From Roseinatronobacter ekhonensis (GTDB lineage: Bacteria > Pseudomonadota > Alphaproteobacteria > Rhodobacterales > Rhodobacteraceae): a stretch of DNA of 33,276 bases. Under the pieces are notes generated by a model that worked only from the letters and a program-made list of their open reading frames with translations, had not been told where the DNA came from and did no database searches. Below, one piece after another: positions 24,400-32,514 of the stretch. The stretch covers positions 1 through 33,276 of the forward strand of contig NZ_UIHC01000036.1 in NCBI RefSeq assembly GCF_900499075.1. The letters run 5' to 3'. A program made the translations under genes and the position numbers. How positions within the stretch are numbered: position 1 is the stretch's first letter; every line of letters starts with the position of its first letter.

Positions 24400-26825
24400 G
24401 TGCGTGGCCTCCGGTCCAGTTCCGCGCCGCGCGTCGTGCGGCTGGCATACTCTTCCGCAGCCCGCCCGCTTTGCGTAAGCATCTGTTTCATCGGATGGAC
24501 AGGTTCGTGCAATACGGGGTCAAACGCCTCGCCAAACGCCAGAATATGCGCGGGCTGATCATCGACAATCGCTGTATCGCGTTCGCGTTCTTCGGCACGT
24601 TTGCGGCGAGCCGGTTCATTGGCGATCATCCGCATCACATGCGCGACAGAGCTGAACGCAAGCATTAACACATAGCCCATACCCTTGAGCAACGGCATCG
24701 GCTTGTTGCGGCTTTCACGAACACGCTCCCACACAGCTGAGTCGCCGAAGATCAGATGCGCGATTGTTTCCCGCACGATCAGCGGTTGGTCCGGGTCGTA
24801 GCGCACGCCAAGCACCAGCCCCGAAGGATCACGGCTGATATTGACGACCTGCACGCGCACCGCGTTTTCCAGATGCGGCGATTTCGGAAATTCAGGCGTG
24901 AAGTAGAACACCGACCCTTTTTCCAGCCGCGTCAGTTCCGCAATATCGGTATCAGGCCCCGGCGTAAGCTTTAGCTTGGCGCCACTGGTTGACGAATCCA
25001 GCACGGTCGCGGCGGTAAAGGTATAGTACTCCCCCTGCCCGACCGCAGCCACCGCAGGCACAACCATATCCACGCGCGGTACGGCGCGGCGTTGACGGCG
25101 TTCGCCAATCGCGCCCAATGCAGCGGATAGGATCACAAAGTTGAAAATCGCCCAGCCGCCCACGATCATCAGGATGTTGTGGTCGCCCGGAAACATGAAC
25201 CAGCGCACCGCTGCGGCCACCACGCCAAGCAAGGCTATGCCCCAGAGTATCAGGAGTGGACGGTGAATGGGCGACAGGAAGTCTTCTTCCAGCACCTCGT
25301 CCTTGGCGGTCACGTTGAACTTTGCGCCACGCGGCTTGAATATTGTGCGCAGCACCACGCCCGACAGATAGGGCGCCTGCGCGGTCTCATAGAGCTCCGA
25401 AATCAGCGGCCAGCGGGTGCGAGCATAGAGCCCGTTCTGAACCATGAAGCTGATCGCCATATAGCTGCTCATATAAACCGCGACCTCTTCGATCGTGGCC
25501 ACGAAGATTTGCAATTCGAAGAACAGATAGGCCAAGGGCGCAAGGATGAACGTCATCCGCACCAGCGGGAACAGCCAAAAGGTCATCGAGTTGAGGTAGC
25601 ACAACCGCTGAGACAGGCTCATCCCCTTGCGGCGCAGGGGGTTCTTCAAGCGCAAAAGCTGCATCATGCCGGTGGCCCAGCGCCCGCGCTGTTCGATGAA
25701 ACTGGTGAAGGTTTCCGGCTGAAGCCCCGCGATCATGGCGTGATCCACATACAGGCTTTTCCAGCCCTGAGAGTGGATTTCGAGCGCGGTTTCGGCATCC
25801 TCGGTGATGGTTTCACCGGCGAAACCGCCCACCGAATCTAGTGCCGCGCGCCGCAGCACAGAGGCCGAGCCGCAAAAGAAAGCCCCGCCCCAACGGTCCA
25901 GACCGCGGTGGCCCTGATGGTAGAACATCTCGTTTTCCGGCGGGCAATCGGCACGCAGGCCGATATTGCGGTCCACCGGGTCCGGGTTCAGAAAGAAATG
26001 TGGCGTTTGTACAAGAAATAGATTGGGATCGACCACGAAATACCCGACCGTGCGCGCCAGAAAATCGCGCGCTGGAACGTGGTCGGCATCGAACACCACA
26101 ACAAGGTCGCCGTTCAGGCGCTCCATCGCGGCGGACATGTTGCCCGCCTTGGCGTTTATGTTTTCGGCGCGGGTCGAATAGACAATGCCCAGCTCCGCGC
26201 AAAGCGCTTGCAAATCGGCGCGGCGCTTGCGTGCAGCATGTGCCTTGATTGAGTCATCGCTGTTGCAACGCTCATCAGTGCCGCCATCATCGCACAACAC
26301 GACGGTGCGCTTGTGCGGCGGATAATGCATGTTCTTGGCCGCAGACAGCGTGACCGACAACATCTCTATCGGCTCGTTATAGCTGGGCACCAGAATATCG
26401 ACCGTTGGCAGGCTGGATGCGGCGACTTTGGGCGGCAGCTTTCGCTCTATCGGGTCAGCTGTGATGAAGGAACTGACGAAAAACACGCAGATTGCGTAGG
26501 TTTCCACCGCGAACAGCGCCACCGCGATGGCAAAGGACAGCGGTTCGTCCATCGGTGGCAATGTCGAAGTGATCCTCCAGAACCAGTAGCGCATGACGAT
26601 CGAGGATGCGATTGCAAGCAATGCAAACCGTGCCACGATGGTTTTCATTGTCCATGGCTTTAGCAACGCCACGCATACCACGGCAAACAGGCCCAAGCCC
26701 CCTTGCACCGCGTTGGAGGTCGGAATGCTGGCCAGAAATGCGAGCGGAATAACAATTGCAAACCACAGCAGGGCGAGGACGACCTCGCCCGGCTTTAGCC
26801 GCCTGTTGGCAATAAGCAGGCTCAT
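24396..26825 (-). CDS. bcsA: Cellulose synthase catalytic subunit BcsA (UDP-forming) with PilZ domain
   Basis: The 809-aa inner-membrane GT2 enzyme makes beta-1,4-glucan from UDP-glucose. Visible motifs are DD at 179-180, DAD at 246-248, TED at 341-343 and QRGRW at 379-383, the same positions known for Rhodobacter sphaeroides BcsA. About eight membrane segments surround the catalytic domain. The C-terminal PilZ domain has the cyclic-di-GMP motifs RAVPR (R580, R584) and DSSTSG (D610, S612, G615), so the enzyme should be activated by c-di-GMP. CAGGAGAATG-like sequence precedes ATG 26825. It lies 24 bp after bcsN. Confidence 0.97.
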   Translation of the reverse strand: MSLLIANRRLKPGEVVLALLWFAIVIPLAFLASIPTSNAVQGGLGLFAVVCVALLKPWTMKTIVARFALLAIASSIVMRYWFWRITSTLPPMDEPLSFAIAVALFAVETYAICVFFVSSFITADPIERKLPPKVAASSLPTVDILVPSYNEPIEMLSVTLSAAKNMHYPPHKRTVVLCDDGGTDERCNSDDSIKAHAARKRRADLQALCAELGIVYSTRAENINAKAGNMSAAMERLNGDLVVVFDADHVPARDFLARTVGYFVVDPNLFLVQTPHFFLNPDPVDRNIGLRADCPPENEMFYHQGHRGLDRWGGAFFCGSASVLRRAALDSVGGFAGETITEDAETALEIHSQGWKSLYVDHAMIAGLQPETFTSFIEQRGRWATGMMQLLRLKNPLRRKGMSLSQRLCYLNSMTFWLFPLVRMTFILAPLAYLFFELQIFVATIEEVAVYMSSYMAISFMVQNGLYARTRWPLISELYETAQAPYLSGVVLRTIFKPRGAKFNVTAKDEVLEEDFLSPIHRPLLILWGIALLGVVAAAVRWFMFPGDHNILMIVGGWAIFNFVILSAALGAIGERRQRRAVPRVDMVVPAVAAVGQGEYYTFTAATVLDSSTSGAKLKLTPGPDTDIAELTRLEKGSVFYFTPEFPKSPHLENAVRVQVVNISRDPSGLVLGVRYDPDQPLIVRETIAHLIFGDSAVWERVRESRNKPMPLLKGMGYVLMLAFSSVAHVMRMIANEPARRKRAEERERDTAIVDDQPAHILAFGEAFDPVLHEPVHPMKQMLTQSGRAAEEYASRTTRGAELDRRPRT

Positions 26826-26849
26826 GAATTCATTCTCCTGAAAATCTGG

Positions 26850-27491
26850 TCAATTCGGCAATCCAAGGCCGAATGCACTCGCACCAATCGGGGCCAAAGC
26901 CTTTTGGACCGATCCCGATACACAATTTCTTAACATGATGTCCAAAGCACGGCTTCCGCGTGGCAATGCACGGCTTGCCGTTTGCGTGCGGCGGAACGCC
27001 AGCACGCAGACCACATCGCCACCGGGGCTTATGGTCGTGTAGGTGATATCGCCCATTGTATCCGAGGTCGCAGTCAAAGCCCCCTCTGCCACGCCACTGA
27101 ACGGGCTAGGCGCGCCGCCGAACTGGCTGAGCTGCTCGCTTAGCACAAACCGGGTTCCACGTGCGTAGCCCGCTTGCTGTGCGCGCAACATGATGGTGTT
27201 TTCACCGGCCAGAGAGGTTTCATTCGGCAGGGTGATGCGTTGTTCGACCGCGCCGCCCAGATCACGCTCCATCACCAACAGCGCCGACGGCACGCTGATA
27301 AAGGCGCGCGTGGTCGGCACAACACGGAATTCCGTGACGGCCTCTGCCAGTTCAGTGGGGCTATCGGTATTGCCCGGCAGGCGTATACCGCAGGCCGACA
27401 AAGCCGCCAGACCAAGGAACAGAAACGCGGCTGTGGCCGCTTTCCGTACAAAAGCCACGTGTGTGGCTGTCACCAAGTACCCAGACTGCAT
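26850..27491 (-). CDS. bcsN: Cellulose biosynthesis lipoprotein BcsN
   Basis: The 213-aa protein has an N-terminal hydrophobic stretch ending in the lipobox LSAC with Cys34, so it is probably an outer-membrane-directed lipoprotein. The body shows beta-rich sequence with VVPTTRAFISVPSALLVMERDLGGAVEQ-type strands, and a C-terminal segment with two Cys residues (VVCVLAFRRTQ, LRNCVSG). I assign BcsN from overall pattern and from its place directly before bcsA; BcsN occurs in alphaproteobacterial cellulose operons and its function is not established. AGGA lies three bases before ATG 27491, a tight spacing, so a downstream GTG start remains possible. Confidence 0.7.
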   Translation of the reverse strand: MQSGYLVTATHVAFVRKAATAAFLFLGLAALSACGIRLPGNTDSPTELAEAVTEFRVVPTTRAFISVPSALLVMERDLGGAVEQRITLPNETSLAGENTIMLRAQQAGYARGTRFVLSEQLSQFGGAPSPFSGVAEGALTATSDTMGDITYTTISPGGDVVCVLAFRRTQTASRALPRGSRALDIMLRNCVSGSVQKALAPIGASAFGLGLPN

Positions 27492-27521
27492 GTTCCTGTC
27501 CGATCAAACGGCAAGCCACAT

Positions 27522-27573
27522 ACCAAGACGCCGCCAGAAGCGGTGAGTTGCGGACACGCGCAAACGTCTTGGT
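27522..27573 (-). promoter_or_regulatory. Stem structure in the bcs leader RNA
   Basis: ACCAAGACG (27522-27530) and CGTCTTGGT (27565-27573) are perfect 9-bp inverted repeats with a 34-nt loop inside the predicted bcsN leader. A second pair, TCCGA (27499-27503) with TCGGA (27573-27577), could extend the stem to within a few bases of the ribosome site. No known riboswitch class was recognised. Confidence 0.45.
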
Positions 27574-27660
27574 CGGATGACCTGCACATAGGTTGCCTCT
27601 GCCTCTGCGGATGTCCTCTTTTCGGGACAGCGACCGCGTGTGCCCATTAAGGGCTTCGTT

Positions 27661-27700
27661 TAATTGTGATTACTATACCTAATTGTCTGCATTGTGGCAA
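27661..27700 (-). promoter_or_regulatory. Predicted sigma70-type promoter of the bcs operon with TAATTGT repeats
   Basis: On the minus strand TTGCCA (27700-27695) and TATAGT (27677-27672) are 17 bp apart. Transcription would begin near 27665, about 174 nt before bcsN. The direct repeats TAATTGT at 27661-27667 and 27680-27686 overlap the start point and spacer, as a repressor or activator site could. Confidence 0.65.
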
Positions 27701-27905
27701 CATTCCATCAAATTCGCGGCCCTTGTATCACTCCGGGCTTCGTCTTACCCGTGCAGCGCGCAACTTGATGGGTGAGGTTACCGCCACAGTAGTATGAAGC
27801 GATCAAACGAAAACCAGATTTAGGCAAGCACCCGCAGTTACTTGCCCTATATGGTAGTGCGAGTTTACAGCACGCCATTGTGGCGCAAGCGCAACAATAG
27901 ATGGA

Positions 27906-28385
27906 TCAATCCCGCAGGTATTCTGTTAGCTGGCACGAAGGGGAGGCAGACCGCAGTGCAAACTGTGCCCCTTTGCGCCATGTGCTCAGATCCACTTTAG
28001 GGAAAAACGTATCCGCATCGGGCACGTCCAGCGCGACCTCGGTAATCAGCAATCGGTCCGCCAGCGGCAGAAACGCCGCATAGATCGACGCCCCCCCAAT
28101 CGCATAGACCCGCGCGTAGCCTTGCGCGGCGGCATGGCCGCACGCGCCCTCTAACGTGGTGATAACCGCGCCATCATCATCCAACGGGCGCGAGGTAATG
28201 ACCATGTTCAAGCGGCGCGGCAATGGTTTTTTTGGCAGGCTTTCCCAAGTGTTGCGGCCCATAATCAAAGCACCGCCCAAGGTTTCACGCTGAAAAAAGA
28301 CCAAATCCTCTGGCGCTGTCCAGGGAATTGTGTTGCCCCGCCCGATGGCACCGTTGCGGGCGCGCGCCACGATCAATGTCAGCAT
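27906..28385 (-). CDS. folA: Dihydrofolate reductase
   Basis: The 159-aa enzyme reduces dihydrofolate to tetrahydrofolate with NADPH. It starts [22 protein letters not shown], with the Met20-loop Asn/Ile/Pro-Trp; the catalytic acid is in PEDLVFFQRET, and LIMGRNTWESLPKKPLPRR and VYAIGGASIYAAFLPLAD are the NADPH-binding blocks. ATG 28385 overlaps the thyA TGA by one base (TGATG), so it depends on thyA translation. ThyA consumes methylene-tetrahydrofolate and yields dihydrofolate, which FolA recycles. Confidence 0.97.
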   Translation of the reverse strand: MLTLIVARARNGAIGRGNTIPWTAPEDLVFFQRETLGGALIMGRNTWESLPKKPLPRRLNMVITSRPLDDDGAVITTLEGACGHAAAQGYARVYAIGGASIYAAFLPLADRLLITEVALDVPDADTFFPKVDLSTWRKGAQFALRSASPSCQLTEYLRD

Positions 28386-29164
28386 CAGACAGCCACCGGG
28401 GCCTTGATCGCCGGATGCGGGTCATACCCGTCGATCCGGAAATCACCGTAGGTGAAGTCAAAAATGCTTGGAGGGCTGCGCAGGATCGTCATTTGCGGCA
28501 AGGCGCGGGGGGCGCGCTCAAGCTGGGTTTTTACCTGTTCCATGTGGTTGGAATAGATATGCGCATCGCCCATGTTGTGCACAAATTCGCCCGGTTCCAG
28601 TTCGCACACCCGTGCCAGCATCATTTGCAGCAGCGCATAAGAGGCAATGTTGAACGGGACGCCAAGGAACATATCCGCAGACCGCTGATACAGTTGCAAA
28701 TGCAGCTTGCCGCCCAGAACCCGCACTTGCCACAGCGTATGGCACGGCGGCAAAGCCATCTTTGGCACATCGGCCGGGTTCCATGCCGACACGATCAGGC
28801 GGCGGCTGTCGGGAGTGGTGTTGATCTGTTCGACCAATCGGGCAATCTGGTCCACGCCCCCGAAGTCGCGCCATTGCTTACCATAGACCGGCCCCAGATC
28901 ACCACTGTCGTCGGCCCATTCGTTCCAGATGGAAACGCCGTTTTCTTTCAGATATGCGATATTCGTGTCACCGGACAGGAACCAAAGAAGCTCATGGATG
29001 ACAGATTTCAGATGTACCCGCTTGGTCGTGACAAGTGGAAAGCCTTCGGCCAGATCATAGCGCATCTGCAAGCCGAACACCGACAGTGTGCCGGTGCCGG
29101 TGCGGTCGTCACTGGGGGTTCCATTCTCTAGAATATACTGCAAACCGTCCAGATATTGCTGCAT
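28385..29164 (-). CDS. thyA: Thymidylate synthase
   Basis: The 259-aa enzyme converts dUMP and methylene-tetrahydrofolate to dTMP and dihydrofolate. Recognisable blocks are [33 protein letters not shown], the nucleophile Cys141 in [30 protein letters not shown] and the C-terminal KAPVAV. It starts [15 protein letters not shown], aligning with other ThyA proteins (264 aa in E. coli). The frame opens further upstream, to 29296, but without family support or a ribosome site. A Shine-Dalgarno is not obvious at 29164. Confidence 0.97.
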   Translation of the reverse strand: MQQYLDGLQYILENGTPSDDRTGTGTLSVFGLQMRYDLAEGFPLVTTKRVHLKSVIHELLWFLSGDTNIAYLKENGVSIWNEWADDSGDLGPVYGKQWRDFGGVDQIARLVEQINTTPDSRRLIVSAWNPADVPKMALPPCHTLWQVRVLGGKLHLQLYQRSADMFLGVPFNIASYALLQMMLARVCELEPGEFVHNMGDAHIYSNHMEQVKTQLERAPRALPQMTILRSPPSIFDFTYGDFRIDGYDPHPAIKAPVAV

Positions 29165-29294
29165 TTCGATCGCTGCCCACATCATGCTGTGTATTTTGGC
29201 AGACAATGCCCGAATTCGCCGCCGTTGAAAAGCCCTTCGAATTCTTGAACCGCGCGTTGCAGACCATATTTGTGCCCAAAGAAGGAGAGACAAC

Positions 29295-29717
29295 ATGCGC
29301 TATCTACACACGATGGTCCGGGTCAAAGACCTAGAGGCCACGATGGATTTCTTCAAACTGCTGGGGTTGGAGGAAACGCGCCGTCACGACAGCGACGCAG
29401 GCCGCTTTTCGCTGATCTTCATGGCCCCGCCGGGACAGCCCGAATGCCCGGTGGAACTGACATGGAATTGGGACGGGGATGACGCGCTGCCATCCGACAG
29501 CCGCCATTTCGGGCACCTGGCCTATGAGGTGGACGATATCCACGCGACCTGCCAGCACCTGATGGACAACGGCGTCACAATCAACCGCCCCCCGCGCGAT
29601 GGCCGTATGGCCTTCGTGCGGTCGCCCGACAACATATCGGTGGAGTTGTTGCAAAAAGGCGATGCGCTGGCACCCGCCGAACCTTGGGCGAGCATGGAAA
29701 ATACCGGCCACTGGTAA
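29295..29717 (+). CDS. gloA: Lactoylglutathione lyase (glyoxalase I), VOC family
   Basis: The 140-aa metalloenzyme isomerises the methylglyoxal-glutathione hemithioacetal to S-lactoylglutathione. It starts [20 protein letters not shown], matching the glyoxalase I start, and has the four expected metal ligands His5, Glu54, His74 and Glu117. Two VOC modules are fused in the standard way. AAGGAGAG lies seven bases before the ATG. It is divergent from thyA and ends only six bases before the convergent ATPase gene stop. Length is typical of bacterial zinc or nickel GloA. Confidence 0.93.
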   Translation: MRYLHTMVRVKDLEATMDFFKLLGLEETRRHDSDAGRFSLIFMAPPGQPECPVELTWNWDGDDALPSDSRHFGHLAYEVDDIHATCQHLMDNGVTINRPPRDGRMAFVRSPDNISVELLQKGDALAPAEPWASMENTGHW

Positions 29718-29723
29718 TTTCTG

Positions 29724-30560
29724 TCAGTCCCGCACAGGTGCGAAAAATATGCCATCGTCCAGCACCGACTGGACGGTGGCGCGCTTCACCACCTGATCAT
29801 CCTGAGCAAACGCATAGGTCAGCGACATGTCGCAAAGCTGGTTGATCAAGCGCGGCACACCGCCTGTCACGTCATGAATCAGCATCGCGGCCTGTTTGCT
29901 AAAGACATTGGGTCGACCACCAGCCACTTTTAAGCGGTGGGAAATATAGTGCAGCACAGTTTCGGGCTGCATATACGGCAGATGGTAGTTCGCGGCGACG
30001 CGCTGTGCGAACTGAACCAATTCCTTGCGGCGCACGTGGTCGCGAAGCTCTGGCTGTCCGATCAGGAAAAGCTGCAACACCTCTTCTTTGCCAAGGTTGA
30101 TATTGGTCAGCATGCGCAGTTCTTCCAGCGCTTCCAGCGACAGGTTCTGTGCCTCGTCGATGACCAGCAAGACGCGGCGCCCTTCATTGAACTCCTGAAT
30201 AAGGAACTCCTGCACCTTCAGGAATTTGGATTCGTCGCTCAGGTTGCTCTGCGTCAGTTCCGGCAAGAGCCATTGCAGGATCTCGCGGGTGTTGGGCCTT
30301 GTATTTGTCACCAGCGCGATGGACAGGCTGTCATCGTCATCAGCTTCTTCGATGAAATGTTGCAACAATACGGTTTTGCCTGCGCCGATCTCTCCTGTCA
30401 GCAAGGTGATGGGCGCGCGGGTGGACAGACCATATTGCAACATTGCGTAGGCACCGCGCGCGGTGTCGGACCAGAACAGGAATTCCGGGTCGGGAGTCAG
30501 CGAGAATGGACGCTGCTTGAACCCGAAATGGTCCAGATATGACGAAAACCCGTGTGCCAT
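29724..30560 (-). CDS. ExeA-type AAA ATPase
   Basis: The 278-aa cytoplasmic ATPase opens with YLDHFGFKQRPFSLTPDPEF-like sequence, the ExeA/GspA and exopolysaccharide-locus ATPase signature. Walker A is GEIGAGKT (56-63) and Walker B is VIDEAQN (133-139). A sensor region (ELRMLTNINL) and a C-terminal helical part with GGVPRLINQLCDMSL complete an AAA_22-type module. There is no peptidoglycan-binding tail or membrane segment as in full ExeA. Such ATPases occur next to polysaccharide export genes. ATG 30560 has AGAGGG upstream; the longer frame to 30818 is rejected. It is divergent from the sugar transferase. Confidence 0.88.
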   Translation of the reverse strand: MAHGFSSYLDHFGFKQRPFSLTPDPEFLFWSDTARGAYAMLQYGLSTRAPITLLTGEIGAGKTVLLQHFIEEADDDDSLSIALVTNTRPNTREILQWLLPELTQSNLSDESKFLKVQEFLIQEFNEGRRVLLVIDEAQNLSLEALEELRMLTNINLGKEEVLQLFLIGQPELRDHVRRKELVQFAQRVAANYHLPYMQPETVLHYISHRLKVAGGRPNVFSKQAAMLIHDVTGGVPRLINQLCDMSLTYAFAQDDQVVKRATVQSVLDDGIFFAPVRD

Positions 30561-30747
30561 GCTGCCCTCTGTTGTTTGCGTCGATACCCGCGCCCTATGG
30601 CGATACCGTCGTGAAATGTCGAAATTCAAGCGCAAAGAGGGCAGCGACGTGACAATCCGGCATAGCCCGCATGCCGTTGAACAGCCGAGACAACACGCCC
30701 GACCAACGAATCGTTTACCATCTGATCGGCGCGCTATCAGCCAGAGG

Positions 30748-30759
30748 ATGGTTAACCAT
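30748..30759. promoter_or_regulatory. Palindrome ATGGTTAACCAT
   Basis: This is a perfect 12-bp palindrome containing the TTAACC core of CtrA half-sites. It lies about 190 bp upstream of the divergent ATPase start and 255 bp upstream of the sugar transferase start. Confidence 0.45.
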
Positions 30760-30880
30760 AAGCCCTCAAAAGAAACAAACAGGAACGCCAGACAGGTTTG
30801 TCCGAAAACAGACAACAATACTACGCAGAAGACACCCTCAAATACGCTATCTCAAGCATTTTTAATGAAAATCTTCAGGG

Positions 30881-30895
30881 TTAAGGGTAAGTTAA
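30881..30895. promoter_or_regulatory. CtrA-type box TTAA-N7-TTAA
   Basis: TTAA, GGGTAAG and TTAA match the full CtrA recognition pattern of alphaproteobacteria exactly. It lies 119 bp before the sugar transferase ATG, in the range for activation or repression of that gene. CtrA itself is not in the window. Confidence 0.6.
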
Positions 30896-30917
30896 CTGTA
30901 GACTGACTTTGACCATA

Positions 30918-30930
30918 TTCGTGCCACGAA
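30918..30930. repeat. Inverted repeat TTCGTG-C-CACGAA
   Basis: Perfect 6-bp arms around a single base, 22 bp downstream of the CtrA-type box and 84 bp before the sugar transferase ATG. It has the size of a dimeric regulator operator; no matching family is known to me. Confidence 0.45.
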
Positions 30931-31013
30931 CATCTGGCTCTTTGCCCACAACGTCGAAAACGGCGGCCCGAGAGTAAAGGTGAATTGTGCGCGATGATCC
31001 GGGGAAAAGAAAA

Positions 31014-31709
31014 ATGACGATGACATTTCAACCGCAAGACATCGAAGTGACCAAGGTGACGCCAACCGTTCGGGGGGCCGATGTCCGCAACCCAAAAGGT
31101 TTCTATGCGCGGTATGGAAAGCGCGCGCTTGATCTTGCGCTTGTTGTCCCGTCCTTGCCGATTGTTGTTCCTATTCTTCTGGCATGCGCCTTCGCAAACC
31201 TGATCGCGGGCAACCCGGTGTTTTACTCGCAGCTGCGCCTTGGGCGCGGCGGACAAGTGTTTCGCATCTGGAAGCTGTCGAGCATGCGACCGGATGCTGA
31301 CAGAGTTCTGGAAAACCTGCTGCGCGCCGACCTTGAGCGCGCGCATGAATGGGCGACGACGCAAAAGCTGAAAGACGACCCACGGGTTACTCGGGTTGGT
31401 GCATTCTTGCGGCGCACCTCGATGGATGAGTTGCCACAGCTTCTGAATGTGCTGAAAGGCGACATGACGCTTCTTGGTCCGCGTCCGATGATGCTGGATC
31501 AGGTAGAGATTTACGGTCCGACTTTGGACACCTATTTGTCGCTGCGGCCCGGGATCTCCGGCAAGTGGCAGGTGTCCGAACGCAACGACGCGCATTTCCG
31601 CCGCCGCGCACAGATTGATGCGGAATACGCCTGCGAACTCGGGTTCCTGACCGACCTAAAACTCGTCTGGCAAACCATCCGGACCCTTCTGCGCAGCACG
31701 GGCTACTGA
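31014..31709 (+). CDS. ExoY-type polyprenyl-phosphate sugar transferase
   Basis: The 231-aa membrane protein belongs to the bacterial sugar transferase family that starts exopolysaccharide repeat units by moving a sugar phosphate to undecaprenyl phosphate. A membrane-inserted helix (ALDLALVVPSLPIVVPILLA) is followed by VFYSQLRLGRGGQVFRIWKL with the catalytic-type loop. DPRVTRVGAFLRRTSMDELPQLLNVLKGDM and LGPRP are the family hallmarks, including the Asp-Glu pair. ATG 31014 is favoured, with GGGGAAAAG upstream; the GTG at 30987 has no site. The sugar (galactose or glucose phosphate in relatives) is not predictable. A rhomboid gene follows six bases later. Confidence 0.9.
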   Translation: MTMTFQPQDIEVTKVTPTVRGADVRNPKGFYARYGKRALDLALVVPSLPIVVPILLACAFANLIAGNPVFYSQLRLGRGGQVFRIWKLSSMRPDADRVLENLLRADLERAHEWATTQKLKDDPRVTRVGAFLRRTSMDELPQLLNVLKGDMTLLGPRPMMLDQVEIYGPTLDTYLSLRPGISGKWQVSERNDAHFRRRAQIDAEYACELGFLTDLKLVWQTIRTLLRSTGY

Positions 31710-31715
31710 CGGTTC

Positions 31716-32474
31716 ATGCGCTTTTACATTCGGTCTTCTACGGCGGTGAGCCGGTCTGCACGGGTTGCTCAACCCGTACGACGCGACTTGCAAATGGTGG
31801 AAGAGAGTGTCAAAGCCGCGCTCATGGCACCGCGCAACATTGTATTTCCAACTGTCGCCAATGCGCCAGCCGTGTTGTGGCTGGTGGCGCTGACCTGCGC
31901 GCCCGAAATCATGCTGACACTCGGAGAATCCGGTCTGCTGGGCTTTGAACAGTTGCGCGGCGTTTTCCTGATGTATGGTGCTTTCTGGGACGGGCTGCTG
32001 CGCGGCTGGGACCCGGTCTATCCGGGCCAGTCGATCGCGATGTTCTTCACCTATGCCGGGCTGCATGGCAGCTTGCTGCATCTGATCGGCAACATGGTCG
32101 CGGTGCTTGCGCTTGGCGGAATTGTCATTGCCCGGATCGGAGCGCGCGGTTTTCTGTTGCTGTATGCCGTTAGCGTGTTCACGGGCGCTATGGGCTATGC
32201 GCTTTTGTCGAATGCCGATGCGCCCATGATCGGGGCGTCCGGTGCGGTCTTTGGTCTGATCGGCGCATGGAAGTTCTGGGAATGGCAGCTACGCCAGCAT
32301 CTGGGTAGCCCGATGCGTCCGCTGTGGCGGTCCTTGGTCGGCCTTGCGGTGCTGAACGTTGTCTTGTGGCTTTTGCTATCGGGCATGCTGGCTTGGGAAG
32401 CCCATCTTGGCGGCTTTGTCGGCGGCGTCCTGTTCGCGGCAATCGCGACCCCGACCCTGCGCTATCGTATCTAG
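31716..32474 (+). CDS. Rhomboid-family intramembrane serine protease
   Basis: The 252-aa polytopic protein has about six membrane segments. The catalytic dyad is Ser175 in GASGAVFG and His230 in WEAHLGGFVGG, and the oxyanion-side pair His122/Asn126 sits in SLLHLIGNM, all in family positions. Rhomboids cut membrane protein substrates within or near the lipid bilayer. The start is uncertain: ATG 31716 begins six bases after the sugar transferase stop without a clear ribosome site; ATGs at 31794 and 31824 in frame would give a shorter basic N-terminus. Close spacing suggests co-transcription with the sugar transferase gene. Confidence 0.88.
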   Translation: MRFYIRSSTAVSRSARVAQPVRRDLQMVEESVKAALMAPRNIVFPTVANAPAVLWLVALTCAPEIMLTLGESGLLGFEQLRGVFLMYGAFWDGLLRGWDPVYPGQSIAMFFTYAGLHGSLLHLIGNMVAVLALGGIVIARIGARGFLLLYAVSVFTGAMGYALLSNADAPMIGASGAVFGLIGAWKFWEWQLRQHLGSPMRPLWRSLVGLAVLNVVLWLLLSGMLAWEAHLGGFVGGVLFAAIATPTLRYRI

Positions 32475-32485
32475 GCCGCGCTTTG

Positions 32486-32514
32486 CAGCCCGGTTGCAGG
32501 GCTGTCTAGTTTAC
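32486..32514 (+). terminator. Weak terminator-like hairpin after the rhomboid gene
   Basis: CAGCCC (32486-32491) pairs with GGGCTG (32499-32504) around a 7-base loop, followed by TCTAGTTT. The stem is short and the T-run poor. Confidence 0.35.

Larger units (their letters stand above)
27492..27905. other. Intergenic region upstream of the cellulose operon (414 bp), no gene seen
   Basis: No credible ORF is present; the frames that cross it are shadows of bcsN or folA. It holds a sigma70-like promoter for bcsN, TAATTGT direct repeats, two GGGCTTCGT repeats flanking the promoter (27651-27659 and 27735-27743) and a transcribed leader of about 170 nt with a long-range stem. The folA 3' side (27840-27905) shows no convincing terminator. 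Confidence 0.7.
30561..31013. other. Divergent intergenic region (453 bp), AT-richer, no gene seen
   Basis: No ORF with a ribosome site or recognisable protein was found. The region is lower in GC than the coding flanks. It contains a perfect palindrome at 30748-30759, a TTAA-N7-TTAA box at 30881-30895 and a second palindrome at 30918-30930, and should hold the promoters of both the ATPase gene and the sugar transferase gene. Confidence 0.7.

Noticed and set aside
27855-27900. Imperfect palindrome TTGTTGCGC/GCGCCACAA after folA
   Set aside because: The loop would be two bases, there is a mismatch and no T-run; not a terminator.
30561-30906. Short open frame in the ATPase/sugar transferase gap (30463-30906 plus strand)
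   Set aside because: It starts inside the ATPase gene, has no ribosome site and covers the AT-rich regulatory region with unstructured composition.
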